DNA of 64,000 nt from Nostoc sp. UHCC 0702 (GCA_017164015.1 CP071065.1:8399501-8463500); one strand, 5' to 3'. Positions 27,449-37,294 are shown, counted from the first letter of the stretch. Notes: a model not told the origin generated them from the sequence alone. A program made the numbers and translations.

Positions 27449-28555
27449 GTGCTGAAAGATTCACCTCATGTTGCTATATTTCTGCGCTCTCTCATGGGTG
27501 GCGGAGTAGAGCGGGTTATGGTTAACTTAGCCAATAGCTTTGCAGATGAAGGTTTAAGTGTCGATTTAGTACTCACTCAGGCAAGTGGCCCTTATCTATC
27601 ACAAGTGTCGCCTCAAGTGAGCATCGTGGATTTGCAAGCTCCAAAGTTGCCAACTAGCTTGCCTAAACTTGTAAAGTACTTGCGGCAAAAGCAACCTGTT
27701 AACTTGCTCTCAGCCCTACACTATCCTTGTGAAATTGCCATATGGGCGAAGTATATTTCTAGAGTGCAGACACGAGTTATTGTGTCTGAACATAATACAC
27801 TTTCTGTAGAAGCAAAGCGTTTACCAGAACTAACAGCACGTCTGACACCTTTAGCAGTGCGGTTATTCTACCCGTGGGCAGATGAAATTGTAGCAGTTTC
27901 TCAGGGGGTAGCAGAGGATTTAGCGCAAATTACAAAACTACCCTTAGAACGGATTCAAGTAATCTACAACCCCATAATTACTCCTGAGATATTAGAAAAG
28001 GCTCAAGAACCTGTAGAACATCCTTGGTTCCAAACTGGAGAATTACCTGTGGTTTTGGGTGCAGGACGTTTAATGGGTCAAAAAGACTTTCCTACCCTGA
28101 TTCGGGCTTTTGAGCGAGTGATACAGGTGCTACCAGCTCGACTAGTGATTTTAGGTAATGGGAGGGAGCGATCGCAATTAGATGCATTAGTGCGTGAATT
28201 AGGTTTGGAAAATCATGTAGCAATGCTGGGTTTTCAGAATAACCCTTATGCTTACATGGCACGAGCCAGTGTGTTTGCTTTATCTTCAGCATGGGAAGGT
28301 TTTGGCAATGTCCTTGTTGAAGCAATGGCAACAGGAACACCAGTAGTTTCTACAAACTGTCGAAGTGGGCCTGCGGAAATTTTAGATCATGGCAAATATG
28401 GATTACTAGTTCCAGTGGGAGATAGTCAAGCTATGGCAGAAGCAATTTTAAACATCTTATCTGGCAAAATTCCCTCAGTTCCATCAAACTGGCTTGAGCA
28501 ATTCAGTTGGAAACCAACAATTGCTAAATATATGAAACTACTAAATGTGACTTGA
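27449..28555 (+). CDS. Glycosyltransferase, GT4-like
   Basis: A 368-residue cytoplasmic enzyme starting at a GTG (27449) with cagga upstream. The N-terminal Rossmann half shows the GT-B start (LRSLMGGGVERVMVNLANSF); the C-terminal half has the nucleotide-sugar binding pattern (VVLGAGRLMGQKDFPTLIRA, then AWEGFGNVLVEAMATGTPVV), with the E-x7-E type motif of family 4. It transfers a sugar from an activated donor, probably to a cell-envelope or exopolysaccharide acceptor; the sugar cannot be told. A second GT4-like gene follows 154 bases downstream. Confidence 0.9.
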   Translation: MLKDSPHVAIFLRSLMGGGVERVMVNLANSFADEGLSVDLVLTQASGPYLSQVSPQVSIVDLQAPKLPTSLPKLVKYLRQKQPVNLLSALHYPCEIAIWAKYISRVQTRVIVSEHNTLSVEAKRLPELTARLTPLAVRLFYPWADEIVAVSQGVAEDLAQITKLPLERIQVIYNPIITPEILEKAQEPVEHPWFQTGELPVVLGAGRLMGQKDFPTLIRAFERVIQVLPARLVILGNGRERSQLDALVRELGLENHVAMLGFQNNPYAYMARASVFALSSAWEGFGNVLVEAMATGTPVVSTNCRSGPAEILDHGKYGLLVPVGDSQAMAEAILNILSGKIPSVPSNWLEQFSWKPTIAKYMKLLNVT

Positions 28556-28709
28556 TATCAATCAAGCAATTAAGTAAGTCGCTAGAAAAAATCAAAGTAT
28601 GTGAACAAAAATGAACTAAGCTCAAACCTTCTTTCCTTTTGCATAACTGACTTCTGTTTTATGCCAAGTGTAAATATTGACACCGCTCTACTTAAATAAT
28701 TAGCTAAAT

Positions 28710-29816
28710 ATGAAACTTCTTATTCAACACAGACATTTGAAAGGTGAAATTGCTGGAGTTGTAACATATATTTCTGCAATTACTCCAGAACTGGAAAATA
28801 GAGGAGTTGAAATTAAAACTGTCTCTACCAGAGAAGATAAGATGCTAAATTGGTGGCAAATGATTCATTGGGCAGATATTGTTCATATGAATTCAAATGA
28901 TTTAGTTTTTGCTCTGTTATGTAAGGTTTTAAATAAAAAAATCATCATTAAATATCATTATTGTTTTTATCAATCACTGCATCATAAATATGAAAAAATG
29001 AGTTTTTTAAAAAGACTCAAAACTGAAATAAAATATACCTTACCAAAAGCAAATTATCCCTTAAAGTGGAAATTATACACAGGGGTAAAATGGGCAAGGC
29101 TAGGTACTAGACTAGGTACTGCAATCATAGCCAACTGCCACACAGCTTGTAGTCATTTTTTAAGTGAGTCTTGTGCTTTTCCTTGGAAAGTAACTACTTT
29201 ATATAATCCCATTGAAATTAAATATAAAAAGCAGCAGAAGCATCTAGATAATTTATCTCATCCATATAAATTTGTCTTTGTGGGCAGATTAGATAAAGAT
29301 AAAGGGGTGGATGTTTTCTTAAAAGCAGCACAAATTTTAAAAAATGAAAATAGAAATTTCCAGATTTCAATAATTGGAGATGGGCCAAAGGCTAGTGAAT
29401 TGAAGCAGCTAGCATCTGATTTAGATATTTTAAATCGTGTGAGTTTTTTAGGTAAACTTCCTAATCAAGAAGTGATTGCCAAATTACAGGATGTTTTAGC
29501 TTTAGTTGCTCCCTCTCGTTGGCAAGATCCAGCACCTTATGTAGTATTAGAAGCCTCTAGCGCTCAAACTTGCTCCATTGTTTCAAAAATGGGGGGATTA
29601 CCAGAAGTAGCTGGGCCACACAGCTTTTTCTTTGAAAATGAAAATGCTCAAGAATTAGCCAGTTGTATGAGATATTGCCTAGATCATCCCGATGAAGCAA
29701 TTAATCGGGGTTTTCTCTCAAGCCATTACGCCGCAGAAAATTTTTCTTCAACTCGTGCTGCAACTCAGCTGCTAGACATCTGTACTCAACTGATTCCAAA
29801 ATTGAGATTCACATAG
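28710..29816 (+). CDS. Glycosyltransferase, GT4-like
   Basis: A 368-residue GT-B enzyme. The N-terminus (HLKGEIAGVVTYISAITPEL) binds the acceptor and the C-terminal half contains FVFVGRLDKDKGVDVFLKAA and APSRWQDPAPYVVLEASSA, the donor-binding pattern with a conserved Glu. Basic segments (about 95-130) may contact the membrane. The gene is clearly more AT-rich, with many aaa and tta codons, than the preceding glycosyltransferase, which hints at separate origin. It probably acts in the same polysaccharide pathway, but this is inferred only from adjacency. Confidence 0.9.
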   Translation: MKLLIQHRHLKGEIAGVVTYISAITPELENRGVEIKTVSTREDKMLNWWQMIHWADIVHMNSNDLVFALLCKVLNKKIIIKYHYCFYQSLHHKYEKMSFLKRLKTEIKYTLPKANYPLKWKLYTGVKWARLGTRLGTAIIANCHTACSHFLSESCAFPWKVTTLYNPIEIKYKKQQKHLDNLSHPYKFVFVGRLDKDKGVDVFLKAAQILKNENRNFQISIIGDGPKASELKQLASDLDILNRVSFLGKLPNQEVIAKLQDVLALVAPSRWQDPAPYVVLEASSAQTCSIVSKMGGLPEVAGPHSFFFENENAQELASCMRYCLDHPDEAINRGFLSSHYAAENFSSTRAATQLLDICTQLIPKLRFT

Positions 29817-29915
29817 TTTGATTACTCCTTTCCCACCTGAAGATTACCGTTTAGACAGCAGGGTAGAAAAAATTGCATCGGTAATCTTACAGCAGGAAGG
29901 GAGTAATTCTCAATT

Positions 29916-29940
29916 GTAAGGTGGGCAAAGTCCACCCTAC
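29916..29940. repeat. Dispersed 25-bp palindrome (gtaaggtgg...ccaccctac)
   Basis: An imperfect hairpin of the type gtagggtggg...cccaccctac, which I recall as a frequent dispersed repeat in Nostocales. It lies 100 bases after the glycosyltransferase stop. Confidence 0.6.
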
Positions 29941-30061
29941 ATTACTGGGAATGAATGTTTTTACAGGATTTGGGCGGGGTTTGAATAAGAGTCCCCAGTC
30001 CCCAGCTCAATATTGACAGTCTGCGTTAGGGTAGAAATAGACACGCAATTTTTGACTGCCT

Positions 30062-31456
30062 GTGCTTCCTTATAAATATCCAGCTGTCTTAGTGAGTTTG
30101 GCTGTTTTACTCACTTCTTTAACAGCTTGTGCTAACAGTCCAACCGCCAAAAACCTTGAACAGTCTTTGGCGGCTGACCCTCAGTTGCAAAATAACCCTG
30201 TTGTCTTTGGGGAAGTTAAGGGGGCTGAATCACAAGCAGGGCAAAATGAAGCTATTGTTCAGTTACCAGCCGATTTTCCCAAAGATATACCGTTATATCC
30301 CAACGCTAAACTCCAAGAAATTACCCCTGTGAGTGGGTCAGAAAATAAAGTATCCACGCGCTGGCTGAGTTCTGACCCCAGCAATTTTATTACAAGTTTT
30401 TATCGCAGCCAGTTGCAAGCAAACAACTGGCAGATTTTACAACAGCCTACAGATGAAGTAGGAGGTGCTTTTGAAGCACGTCGTAACGATTTGCTGGTGA
30501 AGATATCTATTCAAGCTCAATCTGTTACTAACCCTGCACCCAATCAACCACAAACAGCTACTACATTACTGATTGAGTACACACCTAATAGTATCGCAAC
30601 GGCACAACCCCAGCCAACTACTAGTTCTAAGGAAACCACTAACAACATTCCTACTCCAGGTGATGCTGATTTTATTGGGCCTGTACGACCTACAAACTTG
30701 GCAACACAGCCTCAAAACACGTCTGATGGGCAAACAACGACTATATCTACATCTGAGGAATTCAAAGATCTCAACAAAGTACCCCAAGAACTACGGCAAT
30801 ACGTCCAAGATTTAGCAGCCTTGGGTATTTTCTCTGGACAATCTCAGGGAAGTAAGAGTAATTCTAATGGTGCGATCGCTCAATTTGAACCTGGTAAAAT
30901 TATTACTCGTCGAGAATATGCCCGCTGGATAGTTGCCGCTAACAATGCCATCTATACTAATGATGCGACTAAGCAGATTCGCTTGGCTGGGGAAACTACT
31001 CAACCAGCTTTTAGCGATGTCTCAAAAACAGACCCCGATTTTGCCAAAATTCAAGGGTTAGCCGAGGCTGGATTAATTGCTAGTACTTTGTCTGGTGATT
31101 CTACAACGGTTTTGTTTCGTCCAGATGCACCATTAACGCGGGAACAGTTACTACTGTGGAAAGTACCCTTAGATACCCGCCAAGCTTTACCCACAGCCAG
31201 CTTAGATGCAGTTAAACAAACTTGGGGTTTTCAGGATGTAGGGAAAATTGACCCCAAAGCTTTACGCGCAGTCTTGGCTGATTTCCAAAATGGAGAAAAA
31301 TCGAATATTCGGCGGGTGTTTGGCTATACAACGCTGTTTCAGCCTAAAAAACCAGTGACTCGTGCTGAAGCCGCTGCCGCTTTGTGGTACTTTGGTTCTC
31401 AGGGTGAAGGTGTATCGGCTGCTGAAGCTTTGAAGTTAAAGCGATCGCCAAACTAA
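30062..31456 (+). CDS. SLH-domain lipoprotein
   Basis: A 464-residue protein starting at a GTG (30062). The signal peptide ends in a lipobox (LLTSLTAC), so it should be lipid-anchored. The region about 70-180 is a beta-rich domain (FPKDIPLYPNAKLQEI, then WLSSDPSNFITSFYRSQLQA). A Thr/Pro/Gln-rich linker (about 180-240) is followed by S-layer-homology modules (ALGIFSG, ITRREYARWIVAAN, FSDVSKTDPDFAKIQGLAEA, FRPDAPLTREQ, PVTRAEAAAALW). SLH domains bind cell-wall polymers, so it may tether membrane and wall. It is followed by a terminator-like hairpin. Confidence 0.85.
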   Translation: MLPYKYPAVLVSLAVLLTSLTACANSPTAKNLEQSLAADPQLQNNPVVFGEVKGAESQAGQNEAIVQLPADFPKDIPLYPNAKLQEITPVSGSENKVSTRWLSSDPSNFITSFYRSQLQANNWQILQQPTDEVGGAFEARRNDLLVKISIQAQSVTNPAPNQPQTATTLLIEYTPNSIATAQPQPTTSSKETTNNIPTPGDADFIGPVRPTNLATQPQNTSDGQTTTISTSEEFKDLNKVPQELRQYVQDLAALGIFSGQSQGSKSNSNGAIAQFEPGKIITRREYARWIVAANNAIYTNDATKQIRLAGETTQPAFSDVSKTDPDFAKIQGLAEAGLIASTLSGDSTTVLFRPDAPLTREQLLLWKVPLDTRQALPTASLDAVKQTWGFQDVGKIDPKALRAVLADFQNGEKSNIRRVFGYTTLFQPKKPVTRAEAAAALWYFGSQGEGVSAAEALKLKRSPN

Positions 31457-31485
31457 ATTTTTTTGTCACCAATTGATAGTTGGTA

Positions 31486-31520
31486 GTAGGGCAGGCAAAT
31501 AGCTTGCCCTACTTGTTTCT
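31486..31520 (+). terminator. Hairpin terminator after the SLH gene
   Basis: gtagggca (31486-31493) pairs with tgccctac (31505-31512) and is followed by ttgtttct. The same dispersed palindrome family as near 29916 may have been recruited. Confidence 0.55.
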
Positions 31521-31761
31521 ACGTACCAACTTCATAGTTTCTTTGCAATTAACTAGTCCAATAATAAAAATTACGTAAATCTCTAAATTTAGGGAATCTT
31601 ACCCTCTATGATTTAAAGACTAATATTGCCACACCTATTCAATAGAATTACGCAAATCAAATTCAGTATAAGCGCCTAGCTTGGCAATAATTCAACAATA
31701 AAAACGGTAAATTTAACATTTACTCAATTTTAAGCCTAGCAAATAACACAACAGTTTAAAT

Positions 31762-32787
31762 ATGAAAAAAACACTGATGGCGGCAGGATTCGTTCTTTTT
31801 TCTTTCATGTTGCCGCTAAAAGTTTCCGCTGCCACTTTCGAGGATATTTATGTATTCGGTGATAGTATTTCAGATACTGGTAATGTATTTGCAGCTTCAG
31901 GAAACACCTCCCCTCCTCCTCCATACTTTCAGGGACGCTTTACCAACGGCTATAACTGGATAGATGAGTTTGCTAACAAGTTAAACATAGATTCTCCTAC
32001 TCTATATGCGAATGTCGCCAATGGTGTTACACCCAACAATGGCATTAACTTTGCATTTGGTGGAGCCACTACCACAGCAGCAAACACAGCCTCCAATGCC
32101 CTATTTGGCTTACCACAGGAGATTGGGGCATTTCAATCTTACCTGAATCAAACTCAGCAACTTGCTGACCCTGATGCACTCTATGTATTTTGGCTTGGTG
32201 CTAATGATTATCTGCCCACCGACTCAGAAGATTTTGTGCCTTTTACTACCCCCGACCAAAGCCTCACGAATATATCAAATGCACTGCAAACCATTGCCAG
32301 CCTTGGGGCGAAAAATTTTATGGTACTAAATTTGCCAAATTTGGGCAATACACCACTGGCTTTGAGTTTAGATCAATCAATTCCTGGAACCTCTAGCAGG
32401 CTGAATGCGTTAACCCAAGAGCATAATGCTGGACTGGCTCAAATTATCAAAGAGTTAAACCAAGACCCAGTATTAGATTTAAATATTATTTCTGTTGATG
32501 TCAATCCTATATTGGATGACATAACGAAATTAGGATTCACAAATATTACTGAACCTTGCTTCAATAAAATTACCCAGACAGTCTGTGCTAATCCAGACGA
32601 GTATTTGTATTGGGATGAGATTCATCCCACGACACGCGCTCATCAGATATTTGCAGGAGCAGCATTGGCGGCTATTCCCGAACCTTCGCCAGCATTGGGA
32701 ATGTTGGCACTGGGTGCTTTAGGTGCTGCTGGAGTGTTAAAGCGCAAGCACAAAAAGTCAACAGTGAGCATAGGGAGTAGGGAGTAG
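31762..32787 (+). CDS. SGNH/GDSL esterase-lipase with PEP-CTERM sorting signal
   Basis: A 341-residue secreted hydrolase. The signal peptide is about residues 1-24 (ending VSA). The catalytic blocks are visible: FGDSISDTGN with the nucleophile Ser, FGGATT, GANDY, and DEIHPTTRAHQ with the catalytic Asp and His. It should cleave ester bonds, perhaps in lipids. The C-terminus has AIPEPSPALGML, a hydrophobic stretch and a basic tail (KRKHKKS), a PEP-CTERM signal recognised by exosortase; no exosortase is in the window. The final residues and the stop are formed by a gggagtagggagtag repeat. Confidence 0.9.
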   Translation: MKKTLMAAGFVLFSFMLPLKVSAATFEDIYVFGDSISDTGNVFAASGNTSPPPPYFQGRFTNGYNWIDEFANKLNIDSPTLYANVANGVTPNNGINFAFGGATTTAANTASNALFGLPQEIGAFQSYLNQTQQLADPDALYVFWLGANDYLPTDSEDFVPFTTPDQSLTNISNALQTIASLGAKNFMVLNLPNLGNTPLALSLDQSIPGTSSRLNALTQEHNAGLAQIIKELNQDPVLDLNIISVDVNPILDDITKLGFTNITEPCFNKITQTVCANPDEYLYWDEIHPTTRAHQIFAGAALAAIPEPSPALGMLALGALGAAGVLKRKHKKSTVSIGSRE

Positions 32788-32826
32788 GGTGCAGGGGTGC
32801 AGGGGTGCAGGGGTGCAGGGGTGCAA
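32788..32826. repeat. Tandem octamer repeat ggtgcagg
   Basis: About 4.5 copies of ggtgcagg start at the stop codon of the SGNH hydrolase gene. Confidence 0.9.
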
Positions 32827-32938
32827 CGATTTGTATCAGTAATTGAGTGAAATACTGTAAATTAGATCGAAGTGCATCCTCAAGGATAGGATTGTTTCAG
32901 TTATCAACCTGATATTTGTTGTGAGACTGAACCTATCC

Positions 32939-33982
32939 ATGTGGGATTACGATCGCCTATTTCAAAGCATCACAGAATTAGTTATGCACCATTCTCCTAG
33001 TGGTGTAGAAGCTGAAATCAATCAATTTTTGATACAACGATTGACTGCGCTGGGTGTACAAGTCTGGTGCGATCGCGCCGATAATATTATTGCCAAAATT
33101 CCCGGAAAAAATCCAGACAGAGCGATCGCTATCACCGCTCACAAAGATGAAATTGGTGCAATTGTCAAGTCTGTGGGCGATGAAGGTCGTGTAGAAGTTC
33201 GCAGACTCGGCGGTTCTTTCCCGTGGATTTACGGTGAAGGGGTTGTAGATTTATTGGGAGACAACGAAACTATCAGCGGTATTCTCAGCTTTGGTTCTCG
33301 TCATGTCTCCCACGAATCACCGCAAAAAGTTCAGCAAGAAGATACAGCCGTTAAGTGGGAAAATGCTTGGATTGAAACCAAACTCACCACCGCTGAACTA
33401 GAAGCCGCTGGTATTCGACCCGGAACGAGAATGGTAATTGGTAAGCATCGCAAACATCCAATTCGCTTAAAGGATCACATTGCCAGTTACACTTTGGACA
33501 ATAAAGCTTCTGTCGCGATTCTCCTAGCTTTGGCCCAAACCTTGAAACAGCCAACAGTTGATGTTTATCTGGTAGCCTCAGCTAAAGAAGAAGTAGGGGC
33601 AATTGGGGCGTTATTTTTTACTCAAAACCAGCAATTGGATGCATTAATTGCCTTGGAAATTTGTCCCCTATCGAAGGAATACCCTATTGAGGACGGAAAA
33701 AGTCCGGTAATTCTGTCTCAGGATGCCTATGGTATCTATGATGAAACTTTAAATGGACAGCTACGGCATTGTGCAAAACAACTAGAAATGCCAGTGCAGT
33801 TAACAACTTTGAGTCAATTTGGCAGTGATGCTTCAATTGCCATGAAATTTGGCCACGTCGGTCGTGCTGCTTGTTTAGCATTTCCCACACAAAACACCCA
33901 CGGCTATGAAATTGCCCATTTAGGAGCGATCGCCAATTGTATCGATTTGTTAAAAGCCTTTTGTGAGAGCGAAGTTAATTGA
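32939..33982 (+). CDS. M42-family metallopeptidase (aminopeptidase)
   Basis: A 347-residue enzyme from the ATG at 32939; a GTG at 32921 would add six residues. Metal-binding and catalytic elements of the M42/M18 clan are visible: the His in AITAHKDEIGAIV, the Asp in LDNKASVAIL, the Glu pair in SAKEEVGAIGA, an acidic ligand in ALEICP, and the last His in QNTHGYEIAH. M42 aminopeptidases are cytosolic dinuclear-metal enzymes that form large tetrahedral assemblies and degrade peptides. Length is normal. It stands alone between a repeat and a convergent methyltransferase. Confidence 0.9.
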   Translation: MWDYDRLFQSITELVMHHSPSGVEAEINQFLIQRLTALGVQVWCDRADNIIAKIPGKNPDRAIAITAHKDEIGAIVKSVGDEGRVEVRRLGGSFPWIYGEGVVDLLGDNETISGILSFGSRHVSHESPQKVQQEDTAVKWENAWIETKLTTAELEAAGIRPGTRMVIGKHRKHPIRLKDHIASYTLDNKASVAILLALAQTLKQPTVDVYLVASAKEEVGAIGALFFTQNQQLDALIALEICPLSKEYPIEDGKSPVILSQDAYGIYDETLNGQLRHCAKQLEMPVQLTTLSQFGSDASIAMKFGHVGRAACLAFPTQNTHGYEIAHLGAIANCIDLLKAFCESEVN

Positions 33983-34066
33983 TTTGAGGTTCAAGATTTC
34001 TCGGTTAAGTACAAAATTGGGGGGCAAAGCCGGCTAGAGCCTCAATTGATTTAGATAAAGTCGAGC

Positions 34067-34846
34067 TTAAAATATTTTTAACTCGCCGCTACCTTTTGCT
34101 AAGCATGTATATGCGGAAAAGCAGTATTCGTTATAGCACTTCTCACCCCACTTTAGTTTTTTTAAATTGCGTGTAAGAGGACGTATCATCAGCTTAAATT
34201 CGCGAATAAATGATTTCTTTTGCTTCATATTTACATACCAATTGTAGCGCTCTACTTCACTTGCTGATTGTGTAAGAAGCTCTTGAATAATTTCGTAACC
34301 CTCTGACTTAAGAAGGAACTTAAATAAAGATGGAGTGTATATGTTGATGTGACCGTAAGACAAAAAATGTTGATATTCTTTATCAACATCAACCGAATAA
34401 TCTAAAGGTATTTCAAATACTTGAAAGCTGCTGACTCTTTTGAGTTCACGGAGTAACAATCTTGGATGTTCAACATGTTCAATCACATGGGAACAGTATG
34501 CCATATCAAAATATTTATCTGGGTAAGGAATTTCATAGCCATTAAATTTTTTTGCCTCCTGCAATTTTGGCAGGTTTCTCTTCTTGATTTCTGATATTCC
34601 ACTTTCAGATATTTCTGTAGCGTATAGTTCAGTAAAATTACTGTTTTTATCTATAAATTTAAGTATACTTCCTTCACCAGCACCGCATTCCAGTACTTTT
34701 TTGAAACTATGATTTTCGCATACAGATAGAATGTTGTTCGCTTTATACTTACCTCCAAGTTCTCGCCAAGCGGTTTTTTCACTTACATAGAAGTCATCAT
34801 ATGATGACTGAACTGTTTGACTAATGTTACTATTATCACTTACCAT
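34067..34846 (-). CDS. SAM-dependent methyltransferase
   Basis: A 259-residue class I methyltransferase. Motif I is VLECGAGEGSILKF and the downstream MAYCSHVIEHVEHPRLLLRE is the Methyltransf_11-type post-motif. The C-terminal part (about 160-259) is basic and has no assignable domain. The gene is much more AT-rich than its neighbours and does not share an operon with them, which suggests it was acquired. The substrate cannot be told from the sequence; such enzymes often sit near polysaccharide genes, and two glycosyltransferases lie 5 kb upstream. Confidence 0.85.
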   Translation of the reverse strand: MVSDNSNISQTVQSSYDDFYVSEKTAWRELGGKYKANNILSVCENHSFKKVLECGAGEGSILKFIDKNSNFTELYATEISESGISEIKKRNLPKLQEAKKFNGYEIPYPDKYFDMAYCSHVIEHVEHPRLLLRELKRVSSFQVFEIPLDYSVDVDKEYQHFLSYGHINIYTPSLFKFLLKSEGYEIIQELLTQSASEVERYNWYVNMKQKKSFIREFKLMIRPLTRNLKKLKWGEKCYNEYCFSAYTCLAKGSGELKIF

Positions 34847-35396
34847 ACAGGTTATTTCCTCATTTACAAAACTTTGTTAGGACTTACGCATAGGAAACAA
34901 GAAATTAAGGGTTTGGGCGCTTGCATAGGGCATTGGGGAGCCACCCCCGTGGGCGGGTTTCCCGACTTGAGGGGAGTGGCGTCATGGGGCAGAAAAAAAT
35001 CCCCAATGCCCTATTACCGAGCTCAACAAATAATCTAGCTGCGTAAGTCCTGTTTGTTTAACTCAATTTTGTTCTAGCCGTCGATGATTGCTAAGGTAAA
35101 ACACTGAATTTTTAATTTACACTTAGGCTACACCATACCATATAACAAGAGTTTAAGGCTAATTAATTTCATATCTATGTAGAAGCCAGGATTTGTCAGA
35201 TATCCGTCAAGACAAGATATTCTGACAGTGAGAGCATTTTAGCGAAGTTACTGTTAACTCAACCTTATTGCCATCTCACTAGCCTCTTTTTGTCAACTGG
35301 ATTGACTTTTGCTCTCAAAAGTTATAAATCATTTTAAATAATAGTTGAAAGTAATTTGCAAAAATACTGCTAATAATTTCTAATGGAGAACTGCAA
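34847..35396. other. Intergenic region with a composite palindromic element
   Basis: 550 bases without a credible gene. The left part is the element at 34879-35051; the rest is AT-rich and should hold the promoter of the transporter operon. I looked for clear tandem Pho-box repeats before 35397 and see none. Confidence 0.6.
34879..35051. mobile_element. 173-bp MITE-like element with ends aggacttacgca
   Basis: Exact 12-base terminal inverted repeats aggacttacgca (34879-34890) and tgcgtaagtcct (35040-35051). The trinucleotide gtt flanks both sides, a possible target duplication. Inside, gcattgggga and tccccaatgc form a second stem, enclosing a copy of the gggcgggtttcccgacttga repeat. These termini are common in cyanobacterial miniature elements. 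Confidence 0.8.
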
Positions 35397-36371
35397 ATGA
35401 GTGTGAGTCAAAAGGGCTTGTTGCTTGCTGGCGCGGCATTAGTAGCACTTACGGGTTTACTGGTCAGCACAGGAGGGTGTACACAAGATACAAACGCTAA
35501 CTCCACCAATAATCAACAGACTTCAAGCTCACCTGCCCAAAATTTGAAGACGTTGACAGTTGTATTTCCGAGTCGTTCTGATTCCACAGACTTACAAAAT
35601 AAAGCAAATGCCGTAGGGGCTTTTTTATCGAAAGAGTTAGGAATTCCAGTTCAAGCAAAAATTGGTGATGATACAGCTGCTGTGGAAGCCTTGAAAGTGA
35701 ATCAGGCTGATGTGTCTTTTTTGAGTAGCCGTCCAGCTTTGAAAGCCGAACAATTGGCTAATGCAAAGCTGTATTTAGCTGAAGTCCGTCCCAACTATTC
35801 GGGAAGATACACATACGACTCAGTATTTGTTGTTCCTAATAATAGCCCCCTGACAACCAAAGATTCAGCCAAAGCAACCTTAGAACAACTGCGGGGCAAA
35901 AAAATGGCCTTTACTTCTCCCACTTCTGGTTCAGGGTTTATTTTCCCCGTCAGTGAGTTAGTGAAAGAAGGATTTGTGCCTAATCGCGATCGCTTGGATG
36001 GATTCTTCGGACAAGTTACCTACGGTGGTAATTATGGCAAAGCATTGCAAGCAGTAGTACGAGGTCAAGCTGATGTCGCTGCTGTATCTGAATATGCTTT
36101 AAATCCACCATATATTACCGCAGAAGAAAAAAGTAAATTGCGCGTACTGCATAAAATCTCCGGTGTACCAGCCCACGGTATCGCCATTGATGATGATGTT
36201 TCTGATGCTGACAAAGAAAGAATTGTCAACGCCCTTCTCAAGTTAAATGAGTCACAAAATAACCAGTTGCTTAGCAGCTTGTATAATTCCACCGAATTAG
36301 TGAAAGTTGATCATAATAGTCATCTAGCACCAATCCGTGAAGCCCTCCAGCGTGTTGGCATTGAACCATAA
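35397..36371 (+). CDS. phnD: PhnD-like phosphonate/phosphite-binding lipoprotein
   Basis: A 324-residue substrate-binding protein of an ABC importer. The signal peptide ends in a lipobox-like GLLVSTGGC, so it is probably lipid-anchored outside the plasma membrane. The PhnD/PtxB fold is indicated by LTVVFPSRSDSTDLQNKANA, DVSFLSSRPALKAE, FTSPTSGSGFIFPVSELVKE and VRGQADVAAVSEYALN. It should bind phosphonate, phosphite or a related oxyanion; which one cannot be decided. ATPase and permease genes follow on the same strand, 166 bases away and separated by a heptamer array. Confidence 0.88.
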   Translation: MSVSQKGLLLAGAALVALTGLLVSTGGCTQDTNANSTNNQQTSSSPAQNLKTLTVVFPSRSDSTDLQNKANAVGAFLSKELGIPVQAKIGDDTAAVEALKVNQADVSFLSSRPALKAEQLANAKLYLAEVRPNYSGRYTYDSVFVVPNNSPLTTKDSAKATLEQLRGKKMAFTSPTSGSGFIFPVSELVKEGFVPNRDRLDGFFGQVTYGGNYGKALQAVVRGQADVAAVSEYALNPPYITAEEKSKLRVLHKISGVPAHGIAIDDDVSDADKERIVNALLKLNESQNNQLLSSLYNSTELVKVDHNSHLAPIREALQRVGIEP

Positions 36372-36417
36372 GGGGGCAGGGGGGATGGGGAGAAATAATT
36401 CCTGTCTTCTGCTTCTT

Positions 36418-36497
36418 AGCAACTGACAACTGACAACTGACAACTGACAACTGACAACTGACAACTGACAACTAACAACTGACAACTGACAACTGAC
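36418..36497. repeat. Heptamer array (tgacaac)n between phnD and phnC
   Basis: About eleven consecutive tgacaac/taacaac units. The array lies within what should be a single operon. Confidence 0.92.
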
Positions 36498-36537
36498 TTT
36501 TATACCAGTGTAACAGTGGAATTGACCGAGGTGTAGG

Positions 36538-37272
36538 ATGAGTGATTATGTAATTGAATGTCACAACCTAGAGACAGCTGACGCGGCTTCTCTGAATCGT
36601 CCTATACTCAACGGCATTAATTGCCAAATCAAGCGCGGCGAGTTTGTGGTTTTGCTGGGACTGAATGGTGCGGGAAAATCTACACTGTTGCGATCGCTAG
36701 TTGGATTAGTGCCACTAGTAAAAGGAGAAATTCGCATTAATCATGTAGCCATGACTCCCCAAACATTGCCACAAATTCGGCGCGACGTGAGCATGTTGTT
36801 TCAAGGTGGCGGATTAATTCGGCAACTATCCGCACTGGAAAATGTTTTGTGTGGACGCTTGGGTGCAAGGACAACTTGGCAGACATTGTTAGGATTTCCC
36901 AAACGCGATCGCCTTTTGGCGCTAGAGTTACTAGAACAGTTGGGCTTAAGACAGCTAGCCGATCAAAAAACTAGTTTACTTAGTGGGGGACAGCAACAAC
37001 GAGTCGCCATCGCCCGTGCTTTAATTCAATCTCCACAAATTCTTTTAGCCGACGAACCTATTACAGGCTTGGATATTGTCGCATCTCAACAAGTGATGCA
37101 GACTTTATCTGAATTGCACACCGAACAAGGCATGACAATTGTAGCGGTTTTACACGATTTGGGCATAGCAGCAAAATATGCCCAGCGAGCCATTGTTTTA
37201 AATGCTGGACGCATCGTTTATGAAGGACTTTGCGATAACTTACAAGCTCAATTTACTGAAATTTCCAGTTAA
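36538..37272 (+). CDS. phnC: PhnC-like ABC transporter ATPase
   Basis: A 244-residue ATP-binding subunit. Walker A is GLNGAGKSTLL, the Q loop MLFQGGGLI, the signature LLSGGQQQRVAIARAL, Walker B ILLADEPITGLD and the H loop VLHDLG. These and the neighbours assign it to the phosphonate/phosphite importer. It couples ATP hydrolysis to uptake through the permease encoded 22 bases downstream. The heptamer array upstream may change the relative expression from phnD. Confidence 0.9.
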   Translation: MSDYVIECHNLETADAASLNRPILNGINCQIKRGEFVVLLGLNGAGKSTLLRSLVGLVPLVKGEIRINHVAMTPQTLPQIRRDVSMLFQGGGLIRQLSALENVLCGRLGARTTWQTLLGFPKRDRLLALELLEQLGLRQLADQKTSLLSGGQQQRVAIARALIQSPQILLADEPITGLDIVASQQVMQTLSELHTEQGMTIVAVLHDLGIAAKYAQRAIVLNAGRIVYEGLCDNLQAQFTEISS

Positions 37273-37294
37273 ATAGATTCAGTCATCTTTCCCA

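Noticed and set aside
34817..35038. Plus-strand open frame of 73 codons in the spacer before phnD
   Set aside because: It is formed by the aggacttacgca element and its nested repeat, not by a gene.
36418..36497. Direct repeats that could be mistaken for a CRISPR array
   Set aside because: The units are 7 bases long and contiguous, with no spacers; they are short tandem repeats. The same applies to the other heptamer arrays.
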